This document shows positions 24,870-38,450 of a stretch of DNA of 64,000 nucleotides, one piece after another. The stretch lies in contig BTPP01000002.1 in assembly GCA_037102815.1 (NCBI GenBank), forward strand, positions 744,001 to 808,000. Direction: 5' to 3'. The position numbers and the translations under genes are program-made. Position 1 is the stretch's first letter; each line of letters opens with the position of its first letter. Source of the stretch: Neurospora intermedia (taxonomy: Eukaryota > Ascomycota > Sordariomycetes > Sordariales > Sordariaceae). The notes under the pieces were generated by a model. The model saw only the letters and a list, made by a program, of their open reading frames with translations, ran no database searches and had not been told where the DNA came from.

Positions 24870-26257
24870 ATGCCGTTCGTCGGTTATCTCCATGTTCTCG
24901 GGCTTGATCAGTTCACGTTCACCCGCCGGCCTTCATCACGATGGCTCATCGAACTGAACCTTCGCACATTTCACACAACGCAAGACTGGACGTGGACTTG
25001 CTCTCTCAGCTTCATGTCTCAGCATCCCCTGGCAATGTCACAACTTGCAAATCATCAAGAACCAGCTGTACATCCACCATAGCAGCCGCCTCAGCAGCAC
25101 CCACAGCACCAACACACACTGCTCATGGTTCCGACCATGGACACAATCTCCAACCCATCATCGGCCAAGAAAAAACAAATCATCACACCTTTCCGATGAG
25201 CCAGATGGAGTCCTCAGTCTTCTTTCAGTTCAAGATCAACAACCCACCGGTGTGGAATTTGACAGAATTGGCATCTCTCCCTTTTCATCTTCTTTACAGA
25301 GGCGATCGTGCTTCGGTGGCACACCTTCTCTCTCAGTGAATCACTGAAAGTGGGCTCAAATCATTCACAAGCCACAGCCTTCTCGTCCATACACCAATGC
25401 AGAGCGCTTCTGTGTATGCAGCAAAGGCCTGCCCAGTCACTGGTTCAACCCACATCATGCCAGACTGCCGTGGACTTGCGGAAGGAGGAGCGGAGGAGAA
25501 AGAATATGAGGATCGTTTTCAAAAGTTACAACCAGCCGCAAGTCTCTCTTCCATCAGACACCAGCTCTTCACATCACATCTTGTATCCCCACCGTCTTCG
25601 AGAACCACGTCCTGGGCATGACGTTAAACTGCCTATCGTGGTCATTTCCACAGACCACCATGTCCACCATCCATGGACACAAGCACCACAACAACAACCG
25701 CACCCCGCATCAACAGCCTACCCAACAGCCGTCCGGTCTACCAGGGCCTCATCCCAACCCGTGGATTTCACAGACAACCACTGAGGAATCTACTCAGCAT
25801 TCTTCCTCTGCCCAGCCGCAAGCTCAAGGCCCGAAACTTCTGGCCCCTTTCATCAGGGGGTCAGCAAGTGGGCAGCCTCTGCGAGCTGGGCTTGGGACCG
25901 CGACGGCTGTGACTCCGGTCCACCAGGCATCCATGCCAGTTTCGGTGTCTTGACTTCATCGGTCGACACTGATCCGATCCATCTTGACCACATCACACTC
26001 AACTTGTGATTGTGATCGCCCAGCCTGCGAGCTTAAGGCCCCCAAGCAGCTCTCCAATCAACTTGGGAGTCTGCGGGCAGCGACCGCAGGCTGGGCTTGG
26101 GACCGGAGGTGGGCATTTAGATGTTGTGTTGTGGTGGTTGTATTTGCCGGTCCAGGGGCGTTGCCCGTGTGATTGTCGTTCCGGCGACATTGGGGTGCCC
26201 GCTTGATTGGGGTGGCCGGTGCAGGGCGTGCAAGAGGAAGAGGGAGCGCGATCCACG
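24870..26257. other. Intergenic or decayed coding sequence
   Basis: Frames rich in Gln, His, Ser and Pro (for example 25618-25953 plus) occur without a start in good context. They may be the remains of the gene beginning at 24241, or low-complexity non-coding DNA. Confidence 0.3.
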
Positions 26258-26530
26258 ATGCGGAATTGTGGAATATGGTTGGTGGACGGGGCGGGGGCCG
26301 ACAAGATTGTTAAGAATTGGAAGAAGGGAGGAGAGGGGGGAGGGGGAGAAGTTCGAGGGGGGAGGGAAAGGGGAGAGGGGGAGGAGAAGTTCGATGGGGG
26401 AGGGAGCATGATTCAGAATGCGGAATTGTGGAATATGCATGGCGGAGGAGGAGAAGTTCGAGGGGGAGGGCAAGGGGTGAGGGGGAGGAGAAGTTCGAGG
26501 GAGGAAGGGGGAGGAGAAGTTCGAGGGGGG
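26258..26530. repeat. Purine-rich GAGAAGTTCGA minisatellite
   Basis: GAGAAGTTCGA recurs at 26346, 26384, 26451, 26488 and 26514 within an almost pure G/A strand. A separate exact 20-bp repeat, ATGCGGAATTGTGGAATATG, occurs at 26258 and 26418. Spacing is irregular, 26-67 bp. Confidence 0.8.
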
Positions 26531-27266
26531 AGGGCGAGGAGGAAGAGGAGAAGCATGGGGTGTGTGCGTGGTGGGCGTGGAAGTGGTGGTTGTGGTGGTG
26601 GTGTTGGACATGCCTTTGGTCTTCGTGGTTTGCTTTGCGGGCGGTAGCATGGCTCCTTCGCTGCTCCCCATGCGGTGGGTGAATTTGTCTGAGTAATGTA
26701 GCGGGGGTGCGGACGACGGAATGTCCGCTGTCCGGGCCCTGGAGTACCTTCAGGACATGGGGCGTACAGGGCCTGGACACCCCATTTGTCTCTTTTTTGG
26801 ATAGGCAGTTGGGACATTTGGTAGCGAATTTGGGTTGCGCATGTGGTTGAGGATTTGGGTTGGTCATTTGGTTGAGAACTTGGGTTAAACATTTGGTTGA
26901 GAATTGGGTTGAACATTTGGTTGAGAATTTGGGTTGAACATTGGACTGGGGGTGTTCTGTCGAGAGGTGCTTTGGATATGCGTTTTGGATATTGGGTTGA
27001 ACATATGGGTGGACATTTGGTTGAGCATTTGGTTGGAGATTTGGGTGGACAAGTGCTTCAGATGTGTGGTTTGGACAGCATAGTTGGTTAAGGGCTTTGG
27101 ATGAATATTTCGGATAGAGGGCATAGCGTGGTTGCATTGATGGCGTTGTGGTTTTGCATGGGAAAGACGGTTTCGGCGGTGGCATAGAATGGAGTTGGAT
27201 GGCCTTGGACATGGACTTTGGATATGGGCCTTGGAGTGGTAGTATAGTGGCAGCATAGTTTGACAT
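26310..27266 (-). CDS. Repeat-derived orphan ORF, doubtful
   Basis: The minus strand is open for 318 codons from an ATG at 27266 (MSNYAATILPLQGPYPKSM) through both tandem-repeat arrays to 26310. The protein would be Asn/Gln/Pro/Ser/His-rich, with a repeated NVQP/STKCSTQ-like middle and a Ser/Pro/Leu-rich end. Tandem repeats can hold a frame open without selection, and there is no recognisable domain, signal peptide or intron. It could be an orphan gene for a low-complexity protein or only a chance frame; I favour chance. Confidence 0.2.
   Translation of the reverse strand: MSNYAATILPLQGPYPKSMSKAIQLHSMPPPKPSFPCKTTTPSMQPRYALYPKYSSKALNQLCCPNHTSEALVHPNLQPNAQPNVHPYVQPNIQNAYPKHLSTEHPQSNVQPKFSTKCSTQFSTKCLTQVLNQMTNPNPQPHAQPKFATKCPNCLSKKETNGVSRPCTPHVLKVLQGPDSGHSVVRTPATLLRQIHPPHGEQRRSHATARKANHEDQRHVQHHHHNHHFHAHHAHTPCFSSSSSPSPLELLLPLPPSNFSSPSPLALPLELLLLRHAYSTIPHSESCSLPHRTSPPPLPFPSPLELLPLPPLLPSSNS
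26804..27053. repeat. Tandem repeats of about 24-25 bp
   Basis: Imperfect copies of a unit like CATTTGGTTGAGAATTTGGG are arrayed head to tail, with unit length wavering between 24 and 25 bp. A strong strand bias (G and T on plus) continues from the neighbouring purine tract. Confidence 0.75.
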
Positions 27267-29739
27267 TTAATCGTTTGGATACTTTCGTTGTGCCTCATTA
27301 TGCGTGTGATGACCATGTCATATGTCTTTCACTTGGCGACTGTCTGTGATGGCACTAATCCGTGTGGTGTTTGTTATAGGTAACCTGTGCCGGATTATGT
27401 TTGAGCATTTCACAAATCTTGACGATGACGGCTCTCAATCGCTGGACTGGTATCATGTCTTGGCTCAGTCCTGATGAGTCCTTGAAAGCACATAGATCCA
27501 AGGCAAGAGGATGTCTCCTCAATTCCAACAAGCGCTTATTCACGATATGACCTCGAGGCACCGTTGTAAAGACAGAACTCGCCAGGTTTGTCGGTTGGAA
27601 TAGTAACAATAGAAAGTCTCTACCAAGAACGAAGTAATGCATGCCCCTAAGCTGGGCCGCAAAAGAAAGAAAACGTAAAGTAGCCGTGCTCTTATGAAGC
27701 AAAGAAGACGGGAGGATGTGATAAACGCCATAGACTTGACTTTGCCTACCTCTAGGTACCATCCAGGAGGGCTAAGAAAGATAGGTAATAGATAATAATC
27801 CGTTATTATTATCATTGTTTTCGAGGAGATATATTAGGTAGGTACCTACCTCTAGGTACCTATGAAGAGCGGTGGTCCTGGACCATGAACAACGTTTGCC
27901 ATCGGGGAGGATGAACACACAGAAAGCAAGAATCGATCTGCTTGGTGCAGGGAAGGACGACATAGCAGGAATATCAGGTAGCGCGGATCTACCATACAAG
28001 TTGTGGAGTTGAGTTGAATGGAAGTAGTAGTAGAAGTAGGTGAGCAGACTGGATAGGTAGATACCTCTAGGCAAGTAATACTATCCGCGCCTTGCAAATC
28101 TGCACTCTTAGAGGTATGGGTATTCACGATGGGAATGGACCTCTGCCGCTTAGCAGTGAGGTGAGCTAAGTCCGTCACATATCCTCGCTTTGCTATGTCT
28201 GTGTAGGTCGCTTTTCGTCCTCTGTGCGCAGCCGTCTTGAAACTTGGAACTTCAAGGTGTCTGGACTCTGGACTCTGGAAGTGGAACTGGAAGTGCAAGT
28301 AGAAGTGGGAGTGCAAGTGGGAGTGCGTTACCTTACCTAGTAAGGTACCTCTCACTAGGTAGGTGGTGCTAACATGATCAACGAGACGGTTCACATGGCG
28401 CTTATTCTGCTGTTGTGGTACAGTACAGTACAAGATTGATGCTTGATCCTCGCTGCTCAATGAATTAGCGGAGTCTGGAGTTTGTGGACGTTCTTGTGGC
28501 TCCTCTAGCTCCCTACCTAGAGGTACTCACCTAGGGAGGCGGAACTAGGTTGGGACTTGGGAGTTGGGAAGCCCCTGAATGGGAACGAACCTACCTAAGT
28601 GGAGATTGAATGGAGTTCAGTTAGTCTTAACTCTCGAGAGTTCGTGGAGTCCGTGGAGTCAGGGTAGTCAGTCGTGGAGTTATGAGGGTTGGAGTTCGTG
28701 GAGCCGTGAATCTGGTGGAGTAAGTCAGTCGTCTGTCTGTGGTTGCTGGTTCGCTACACGGTTGCTGGTTGCCATGGTGGTGCTATGTGGTCTCGGTGAT
28801 AAAATGTTGACCGTTTTCTTATGCCCGCTGGCAGGTAGTGTAGTAGTGTTCATTACCGGGGTCTGGCTGGTTGTTGTTGTTGTTGTTGGTGATGCCAAGT
28901 CCCACCCCCCTTCCTCCCCTGCCGTGCATACCGTACCTGATCTTATCTCCTTGCTCTGGAATAAAGTGGACGGTGTATGGAATGAAGATGGAAGGAATGA
29001 AAACAATGGCATGATGGCATGATGGGTGCAATCGGTGAGGTAGCATAGCTGCATAATTGTGAATATGTCCCAGGGGCAGAGGCAAAGGGTCCGCCGAGAG
29101 TGTGGTTAGCGTGGTTAGCGTCGTTAGTAGCGCTGCGGATTTCCCCCCTTGGTGGTGTTGTTAGTGTACTGGTAGTGGATGGGGATTTCCGTCTATTGCC
29201 GGCATTTCAATATGGAATTCCAATCCAACGGTTCCCTTCCGTTGTTATTCGGTGTGTTCATCAAAAAAGTTTTGATGATGGCGCATGCCATTGAACCCTT
29301 CCCGCAAAAGCCATGGACGGACGGGTGGACAGGCGGCGGCTGAATGTCCCCCGGCCTCCCCCCTGGACCTGGACCTGGACCTGGACCTGGTCGGTAGCAT
29401 GAGCATGAATACCTTACCTCTAAACAGGCACGACGACTGGAGACAGTTTCCTCTCACCGATCTCACCGATCAATTCCAAACTCATGCCATGGTCTCCGCC
29501 TTGATGGGAGAATTCCCCATCGACTTTTCCACTTTTCACTCATAATCCGGAGTTTTTACCTTTTAGCTTCCCGCTCATTGCTAAGACGCCGGGCCGCGAA
29601 AGCCGTCAGTTAGGGTATGTGGGTTCGGGGTTCGGGGTCGGTGACGGGGTCGATGTCGGGGTCGATATCGGTGATCAGGGACGGAGGCTGGGGGGTGGTG
29701 GCCGGGTGAGGAGCTTAGCGGTCTTTACCCCAGTGTGGT
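27267..29739. other. Gene-free flank of the AT-rich block
   Basis: No supported gene. Dense in short repeats: TACCTCTAG-type motifs at 27747, 27847 and 28062, a GGAGTG/GAAGTG hexamer-like run at 28261-28326, and GGTTCGGGGTC-type repeats at 29621-29670. Confidence 0.5.
29362..29390. repeat. CTGGAC hexanucleotide microsatellite
   Basis: About five copies of CTGGAC in tandem. Confidence 0.9.
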
Positions 29740-29859
29740 AAGCTGTATATAACTAGTCGAAATATAGTTCAAATTTCGTAGCAGTAGATACAAATGAACC
29801 TACTAGAATCCCGTATAATAAATATCAACTGCTTATCTAATCAACAGCTCAGACAATTG

Positions 29860-29960
29860 CCAACAGCTAGTAGATTTGCTGGTTGACAATAACAACTATT
29901 TGCTAAACTAGCAGCTGGTAGTCTTAATAGCTGACAATAACAACTGTTTGTTATATTAAT
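29860..29960. repeat. Short direct repeat at the left border of the AT block
   Basis: TGACAATAACAACT(A/G)TTTG occurs twice, about 49 bp apart, in AT-rich DNA that still keeps CA and TG, unlike the block further in. Confidence 0.6.
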
Positions 29961-30409
29961 AGATAGTTAAGATCTTAGTATATTAAATCAACCAATTGAA
30001 ATATTAATAAGTATAATATAATTTATAAGACTAGCTAATAAAATAATAAACTACATTGTAGTCCGTATAAATAATTTATAATTAACTATATTAATAATTT
30101 ACTTTTAATGTTAATTAATAGATTAAATAGTTAATAAATTAAGTAACTAATATATATAATAATTAATAAAGCTAGCTAGTAATAAAAGTAATAGTAATTC
30201 TTAAAATAGGTTAATATATTTAATAGAAGTAAAAGATAGTAATTAATATTCAAATTTATAAAAAGTTTAAATTAATAATTGTAGCAATTATTGAATAAGG
30301 TAATAATTATTCTTGTACATAGTTGTCAAATTTAGCAGAAGTAAAGAAAATAGGTTATTAATATTTGCGGTTTCTAAAATCTATTAAGTATTTCTAATTG
30401 AATATATAA

Positions 30410-30500
30410 GTAGTTTATAAGGTATAAGCAATTTATAGGGTATAAGCAATTTATAGTATAAGTAGTTTATAGGGTATAAATTATTTATATACTATAAATT
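30410..30500. repeat. Tandem repeat of about 20 bp
   Basis: Units like TATAAGCAATTTATAGGG recur four times with small changes. Confidence 0.65.
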
Positions 30501-30628
30501 AGAGTTAACCCTAATCCGGACGTTGGATATATAGTTATATATAGTATTATAATTAATATACTAATACCGCTTATATTTGAATTAGAATACTAGTATATTA
30601 TTACCCGCCCAATTTGTCCGTCCTATAC

Positions 30629-30687
30629 CTATTCTAACTCCTACTATTCTAATTCCTACTACTCTAACTCCTACTATTCTAATTCCG
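30629..30687. repeat. 15-bp minisatellite, about four copies
   Basis: CTATTCTAAYTCCTA in tandem; copies differ mainly by C/T changes. Confidence 0.85.
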
Positions 30688-33600
30688 CTCAATTGCTTAA
30701 ATAATATACTTAATTTAAATAAATTATACCCGCTAATCTACGAACAATAGTTAGCTTTCGGAGGTAAACTCTATTCGTTCGTTCATTTATATCTACCGAC
30801 GACCGTTATTATTGTCGGATATAGTAAAGGGCATTATATATATCTTATTACAGTCGAATATAGGTAGACTAATAATCTCCTATAATAACTCTCCAGGCGT
30901 AACGGTTATATTAGTATCTACGCCGTCCGGGTTAGCCTATTATATAAATGGTAGTCCCGTTAACGGCTTGTAGCTATCGGTAATAACCGGCTTTATAATA
31001 AGGAATATAAACTCTAGTATTCTTAAATATACCCCACCTCCTCTATATAAAATCGATTTTCCTATAGTATAGTTTTAATTAGTACTATACTAGGGTATAG
31101 TAGTCTACGGACAATTATTTAAATAATTCGTTGAATTTTATAGAGCGTACTATTAGGGTTATTAGTATATATACCGGCCTTTATATTATATATTATAATA
31201 TACTCTAAGCGAGCGCGCTTAGTAACTTTATACTTAAATTCGTTAAGTCGCCTATATATAATATAAGCGCCTTTATAGAAGACGCATCGGCGATTAACGG
31301 CGGTACTAGCAAATATTAATTAATAATTAGTATTAAACTATTCTATTCTTATAGTCTTAAAACCGAAAAGAGATAGAGAGTCCGGTTATATATACGTACT
31401 TATTATTAAACGCTACCTTCTTCTACTATTTAATTATTTAATTACCTATTGCTATAACGTTTTAACTATACTCTTCCCGGTATACTTTCTATAATATTTA
31501 TTTAAATACCGAAGTTATTTCCTACTTATAAGTAAGAAGGTATCGGGCGAGGCAAGCATTCCTATTTAACCGTACTAATATTGAAGTATTAATATAATTA
31601 ACGTTAAATATAATATTAGTAGACCTAGAAGGATCTTTATTATTATTTATATTTTCTAATTAAATATCCATTGTATATATTGGACAAATTTTAATAAATA
31701 ATATTGGTACTAACTTTATAAATCGGCGAATATAAGTAATTATTTTAGGTTTGTTATCCTCGAAACTACTAAATAGAAGGAAGCGAATTATTTATATAAA
31801 ATTCTTATATAGTAAATAATCCCTTTCCGGTTTACGATAGTTTTACTTTGTAACTATAATCTTCCAAACCTTATTGTATAATATATATTAGTACTATTTA
31901 TCTAGCGTTACTATTCGCCGTCGGTATATTCGATAAGTACTCTTATAGCGTACTAAATCGGTACGTATATAAAATTCATTATAGTATAGGTTCGTATAGC
32001 TATAAGCTACGGCGTTATTAAAGTCGGTAGAACGTAGTATTAATATTAATGTAGCGCCTTAACTTATACGGAGCTACTATCCGAATCGAAGTATTGCGTT
32101 AGTACTACGTCTAATTACCTATTTGAATATTGTTGCTAATTATATTATATTTATACTATAGGTTATCGCTAGTATAAATATTAAATTAAATAGTATATTG
32201 GTAGGTGCGGTAGTAGATATTATTAGTTGTACCTATACGCATTTTTACTTGTACTAAATAAATGAGAGTATTAAAAACGCTAATAATATATTATTATAAT
32301 ATAAATATTAATTATAAAATAGCAACCAGTATAAACGAAAATGAAAAGACTTCGGTTGGATTTATTTATTTACTTATACTTTAATTTACTAAGTAGTATT
32401 ATTAATAGCGATATAAATCTATATTAATAAAAGACTTCGAAGTAGTAAAGTCCGACGTATATATTTAGTCGTACGCTTTATTGATGGAATTTTACTATTT
32501 TTTAAACGATAAAAAGTGTATTAATATTAATATTATTAGTAATAATATCGTCCTCGATAACGTATATAATACCGGTTGGTTTATCCGGGGCATTGCTTAT
32601 AATTAATATCGCGGGGCTTATTGTACGAAAATTGATTTGAAAACCGGTTTATAATCCAATTAGTACTATACTACCGTGTTTCGATAGTCCAGCGCATTAA
32701 CGGCTAGTATTAGTAGTAGCGCTACCCGGTTTAACTTTTAATATAGAACGAATAGCGGCCTTATATAATAATTAGTATAATCGCCTATTTATCTTTATAG
32801 TCGTTAAAAAGTATTAGTATATCTATTACTCCGGTGTAAGTCGGATAGCCGATAGTAATTCGTTCGCCCTAATAATATAAGTATAGATTATTATTAAAAT
32901 ATCGACGATTAACTAGTAGGCTTCGATATGCTCGGCAATTATATAGTCGTACAATAATTTACTATTATATAGCGTATTACAATCGAATATAATATTTATT
33001 TTACGAACGAATAGTACTTTTAAATTAATATCTTAAAGTTATAATAGACAAATAATTATTATAAGGACTAACTATCGAGTATATTCCTATAAACTATATA
33101 TTTTAATATTGCCTAGTGTTTATAGGCGTTGCTAACTAAGGTAGAATAGTATTTACCGTAGAATATAATAATATTTAATAATAGAGTTAAACTTTATTAC
33201 CGTTTCGATAAATATTTAATATACGCTGTAGGTTATACTATTAAATTCGGAATAAGTAAAATCGCTAGGTCGACCCCGGATTAAATCTAACGCCGGTATA
33301 ATCTAGTATACTACGGGGAAATTGAGGGTAATATTGTAATCGGTTCCGAACTTATACTTTTCACCAATATATCGCTTACTGTTTATTTCCCATTACAATT
33401 ATAGTATTTCGAAATAACTTCGAACTTTCTAAATATAAGCTATATTGAAATTACCTCATTAGTTTGAAAGAACTTTACAATCGTAGTATATAAAGTTGGC
33501 TACGAGTTTAAGAATACTACTATTTTCGTTCTATTGGGGTATATTGCCGGTAAATATTAATATTAGCCTATAAAGTAGGATCTACTAAACCGTTAGTTAG

Positions 33601-36540
33601 TATATTAAACCCTACAATTATATTAATACTTTTACTAACCTATTTACTATATATAGTAATAATATATCCTCTATTAAGTACTATTAATAGCTTAAGAGCC
33701 CCTATTACCTCCTAGAAATTAAATACGTATAGGCCGAATATAATAGGTAAAACATTGATCTATTTAATATATTTATACCGAGGAAGTACCGCTACTTAAA
33801 TATAATAGTCTATTAGCAATTTGGTTATTATTTAATATAATTTAAAATTATCGTTATAATTAAATAATAGAAAAGAGTAAACTTTTCCGTACTTTTAATA
33901 AACGAACGTATTAATTAATTCCTATCGACTAAATTCAAGGACCTTAAATATATTAAGGACTAATAATACTCTATATATTAGTAGTAGGGCTTTCTTAATA
34001 TTAAATAATACCCTACGGATATACAATCGTAGTATATAGATAATATTGTTATTGAATTTTATATAACTACTAAATAAATAGTCGAATTTAATATCTACTA
34101 ATCTACGTCTACGGACTTTCCTCGGGTCGATATATTCTATTGGATCAACGGTTAGAATTAACTCTCCAAATACTATATCGTCTATCGTTATTGGATTAAT
34201 AATAATTTCTTCGCCGGCCTTCGAATTCAATATTATCCGAACAATAATAATACGCGAAATAAATAGTACGATATTACCCTATTTAATTATATATATTATA
34301 AATAATATTAGTAGTATATTATTAATTAAATTAAATTAAGTAATACTTAAAAACCTCGAAGAGTCCCTCTAATCGCGGAAAACCCCTTAGACCTAACTAT
34401 AATAAAATTAGACTAGATTCCGTCTATAAAACCTATATTTAATATAAGTATACTCGAATTCGACAATATCGCTAGGGAAGATAGGTTAGGGTATTAATAC
34501 TAATATAAATATTATTTCTAAATAGAATATAAATTCTCTATTCATTGTACGAATAGAGCCCGCCTACTAATTACTATACTATACTTCGGAAGGACGATCC
34601 ACTAAATTAGCCAAACCGAAATATATCCGCGATTAAAGGGTGCTAGACTAAATAAATCGACGATATATATTAATCGGATCGATAATATATAAATCTTAGG
34701 TAGGCTTTTCCCCCTTTAATTTAGCGTTAATTTAATAGGACGACGATAATTTATTTAGGTTTAAAGTAAGCTACTTAACAATACACATCTTAATATATAG
34801 TATAGCCTTATATACGCAACGCTTTAATATCTCTAAAGATAGTAGTATATTATTAATATCAGCGCTATTAATATTAGAATCCTTCTTTAATATCTTTAAT
34901 AAATTAAATTATATAGTATATTGTAGCTTCGTTACTATTTGGTTAATATATATTAAACCCTACCCGAATTAAAAGTTGGATAAATTAGTATACTGACTAT
35001 AATCGAATATAATAGGTTCGGACCTTATAAACGGAATATTATACGGAATATCCGGCTAAGTATCTATATAAGTAGTAGCGGATATAACCGAGACTTCTAC
35101 TTCGATTTCCTTTACTATCTCTTTTATACCCTCGGCTTTATTATTATAATTATCGATAGGGTCGAAATAGTCGATAACGGTAGGAAGGTCGGCATCCTTA
35201 TCGTTATTATCTTAGGGTATATCGTTAAACTAATAAATACCGCCGATTATAATTTGGATCAGCCTTTATACTAATAATTCTTCTACCTCGGTATCCGACT
35301 CTACCCTATAATCCGAATCGGCTAGAATCTATATCTACGATTATTAATATTCTATTAAACGTATATAATTACTCTACGACGAGCGTCGACCGACTTATAT
35401 TATTAATTGAACTACTATTTTAACTTTAACCGCTACCGGGGTTGAAGGGATTGGAGATATTAAATATAATTGCTATATCGTCCGATAACGCTTCGATTGG
35501 ATTAACTTTAGAAGGAGACGAATTAACAGCTAAGTTCGTAGGGTTAATAGGGTCCGGCTTATTATTAGAATTATTATTAGAATTATTATTAGGATTATCG
35601 CTAGAATTATTGTTAGAAGGATTTCTATACGGTTAATTTAGACCGCTTATTCGAGGATACTATAGCGGACGCTAATTATCGTTATCGTTGTTATAAAGTC
35701 TCTTACTAACTGTAGCTTTATATTTGGCTATTGTATATATACCCCTAAACTTTACGGTTCGACCTATAACTATTATACGTATAATAACGAATTAATTTGG
35801 AGTATAACAGCGGGTTCGTATTGGTCGATAGTTGAATTTAATAATTCAATCGGAGGATGCTATATTTACTCAACGAATAGTAGTAGGGTAGTAAAACGAA
35901 AGTAGACAACTAATAATAAGATTCGTAATAATTGTAAGATAGAACGAATAATAATTTATATTATTAATAAACGTTGAACGAGTAGTACTATTAGTATCGA
36001 TTTCAATTAACGGCGAATATTAGTAGTAAATAATATCGACGACCGCGGGGCAGAAGTAAATTAAACTAACGTTTACTATAGTAGACAGTAACGAACTAAT
36101 ACGTTACTATACGACAGAATATCGACCGGACTTATCCCGGCCTATTACCGGTATAACTAAATACTATTTAGTATTATACAATATAAAAAAAGAGTGCCGG
36201 ATTGTAACGTTACTACTACTATAGGCTGTATACTATTATTAATAGTACGAATATTAACCGTTATACTATACTATAATTCGACCGTTTGTACTTAATCCAA
36301 CCAACTATACTACAATATAACTTACTTAATAGAACGACCGGAATTTACTAAATTCTATATTATAATATAGTAGTTAATTAAATACGTTATATTACGAACG
36401 GATAATCTAAATTTAATTAAAGGAGAACGAGCGGGTTGAATTTATAAGACTAAAAATCTGAACTAGGGCGGACGCCAAAAACCACACAAAATTATATCAC
36501 ACTAATAAGCCCAGACTATAGTAAGTAAATAAATAGTATT

Positions 36541-36620
36541 TATATTATTATTATTATTATTATTATTGTTATTATCGTCGTTATTATTGGAGGCGGAGGC
36601 GGAGGCGGAGGCGGAGGCGG
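36541..36620. repeat. TAT and GGAGGC microsatellites
   Basis: A TAT/TTA trinucleotide run at 36541-36567 is followed by GGAGGC in tandem at 36589-36620 and a purine-rich tail to about 36720. GGAGGC lacks CpA and TpG, so RIP has no target in it. Confidence 0.85.
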
Positions 36621-38037
36621 AAAGAAGGAGAGAAAGAGAGAAGGGGAGAAGAGAGGAGGAGAGAAGAAAGGAAGTAATAAGGGAGGAGGTAAAAGGGGAG
36701 GAGGGGCGGGATTATAAATCCGTACTAGGGGGAGGGCGCCTAATCTTCGTACGAATTATTATACTTAATTAATATTAATCCTATTTAAATTGCTATAATA
36801 TTTAGTATTAATACTAATAAAGATTAGTAATATTAATTGAACTTACCTAAATTAATTTAAACCTCCTCTTCGTTCTTCCGCTTAGGACCCGACTATCTAC
36901 GGCCGAAACGCAAAAATAGTACCTTAAAGTAGTTAATAGTAATTTCGGCGAACTCTAACTATATAATAATATTAGTATAGTAGTTTATTATATCGACTAA
37001 TACTAACTTAAGTAATACTATTTAATATATTATATTTACCCAGCTTTTTAGCGAAATTATTCTAATAACTAATAGCTACTAGCCGCCTAATTTTATTATA
37101 ATATTTAGGGTCTATCTTAGCTTCCCGCTAATCCTACTCTTTAGTACGGATGTACAGTATAATTTTATACGCTATTAAATTGAATATTTCTATAAGTATA
37201 ATATTAGCGTTTATATAAAATACTATTTACTAATAAGTAAATTATAATTAACCTTCTATATAGAATTTACCTAAAGGGTGGGAATTAGTATAATCGACCC
37301 GATTATATATCTAAGTAAAAACCTTAAAAAAATTCTTAAGAGAAAAAATTTAGTCGGTACGGTTATAGATATAATCCTTATTGTTAAAGTTAGCGGAGGG
37401 GTTTAGAAGTACCTAATGTTCGGGGCAGTCGGCCTAAGTACGAATAATTATTTAAAATAATAAATTAATATTAATTAAAGATATTCTAAATATAATAATA
37501 AATAATAAAATAATAATAATTTACTTTTATCTTATTTAAGGTTTACTATTTAACGTTCTTCTAGGCATCTATTAAAACCTCCTTAGTATTAGTATACTCC
37601 GTAAAGTAAGGATTAATACCTAAGTAGACGCTACTAATAAACTAACTATATATTTTTCTTAGTAAAAAATATCGATATTGTTATTTAACGTTTCAATTTA
37701 TATTATACGTATATTCCAGGAAATAGTAGTAAAATAAAAAAATTTGCTATGCAGCCTTATTCTTAAATTTATTAACCTTAGTTTACTTATTATTAATTAT
37801 ATTATTAATAGTTAATTAGTCCTAGGTAGCCGAAAAATTATTAAGATTTCGAACTAGGGCCTTTACCCCCTTCTTAGTATATTTATTACCCTTACGGGCC
37901 TATATACTAGTTTGCGAAGCTAAAAGCTCCGTCCGTCTACCCTATATAATATCTATAGTAAATTAATTATCCTTCCCTAATAAAAATATATTTAATTTTT
38001 ACTAACTTCTTTAATTAGATCTATTATACAATTAGCC

Positions 38038-38065
38038 GGGGGGGGGGGGGGGGGGGGGGGGGGGG
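38038..38065. repeat. Run of 28 G
   Basis: An uninterrupted G homopolymer inside otherwise AT-rich DNA. Its true length is uncertain because homopolymers are hard to sequence. Confidence 0.9.
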
Positions 38066-38155
38066 TAAAACTAAAGTATAGTTAAATATAGGAGGACAAA
38101 ATCGGGAAAATAAAATATAGATAGGGAAAAGAAAATAATAAGTATAGAGAGAATT

Positions 38156-38450
38156 GGAGATGGATAGGGAAAATAAAGTATAGATAGGGAAAAGGAAGAT
38201 AATAATAGGGAAGAGAATACTAAGGGAATAGGAGATAGATAGGAAAAAGAAAAGTATAGATATAGGAAAGAAAAATAACGATAGGGAAGAGAATATAGAG
38301 AAAATGGGAGATAAATAGGGAAAAGAAAAGTATAGATAGGGAAAAGAAAAGTATAGATATAGGAAAGAAAAATAATAATAAGGAAGAGAATGCGGAGAGA
38401 ACGGGAGATAAATAGGGAAAAGAAAGTATAAATATAAAAAAGAAAATTTA
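38156..38450. repeat. Purine-rich minisatellite, four units
   Basis: Units begin with GGAGATRRATAGG at 38156, 38231, about 38306 and 38403, spaced 75, 75 and 97 bp. Almost all bases on the plus strand are A or G, with T in GTATAGATA cores. It starts about 90 bp after the G run. Confidence 0.75.

Noticed and set aside
33922-34230. Minus-strand frame of 102 codons inside the AT-rich block
   Set aside because: AT-driven composition in RIP-mutated DNA; not an intact gene and no family could be named.
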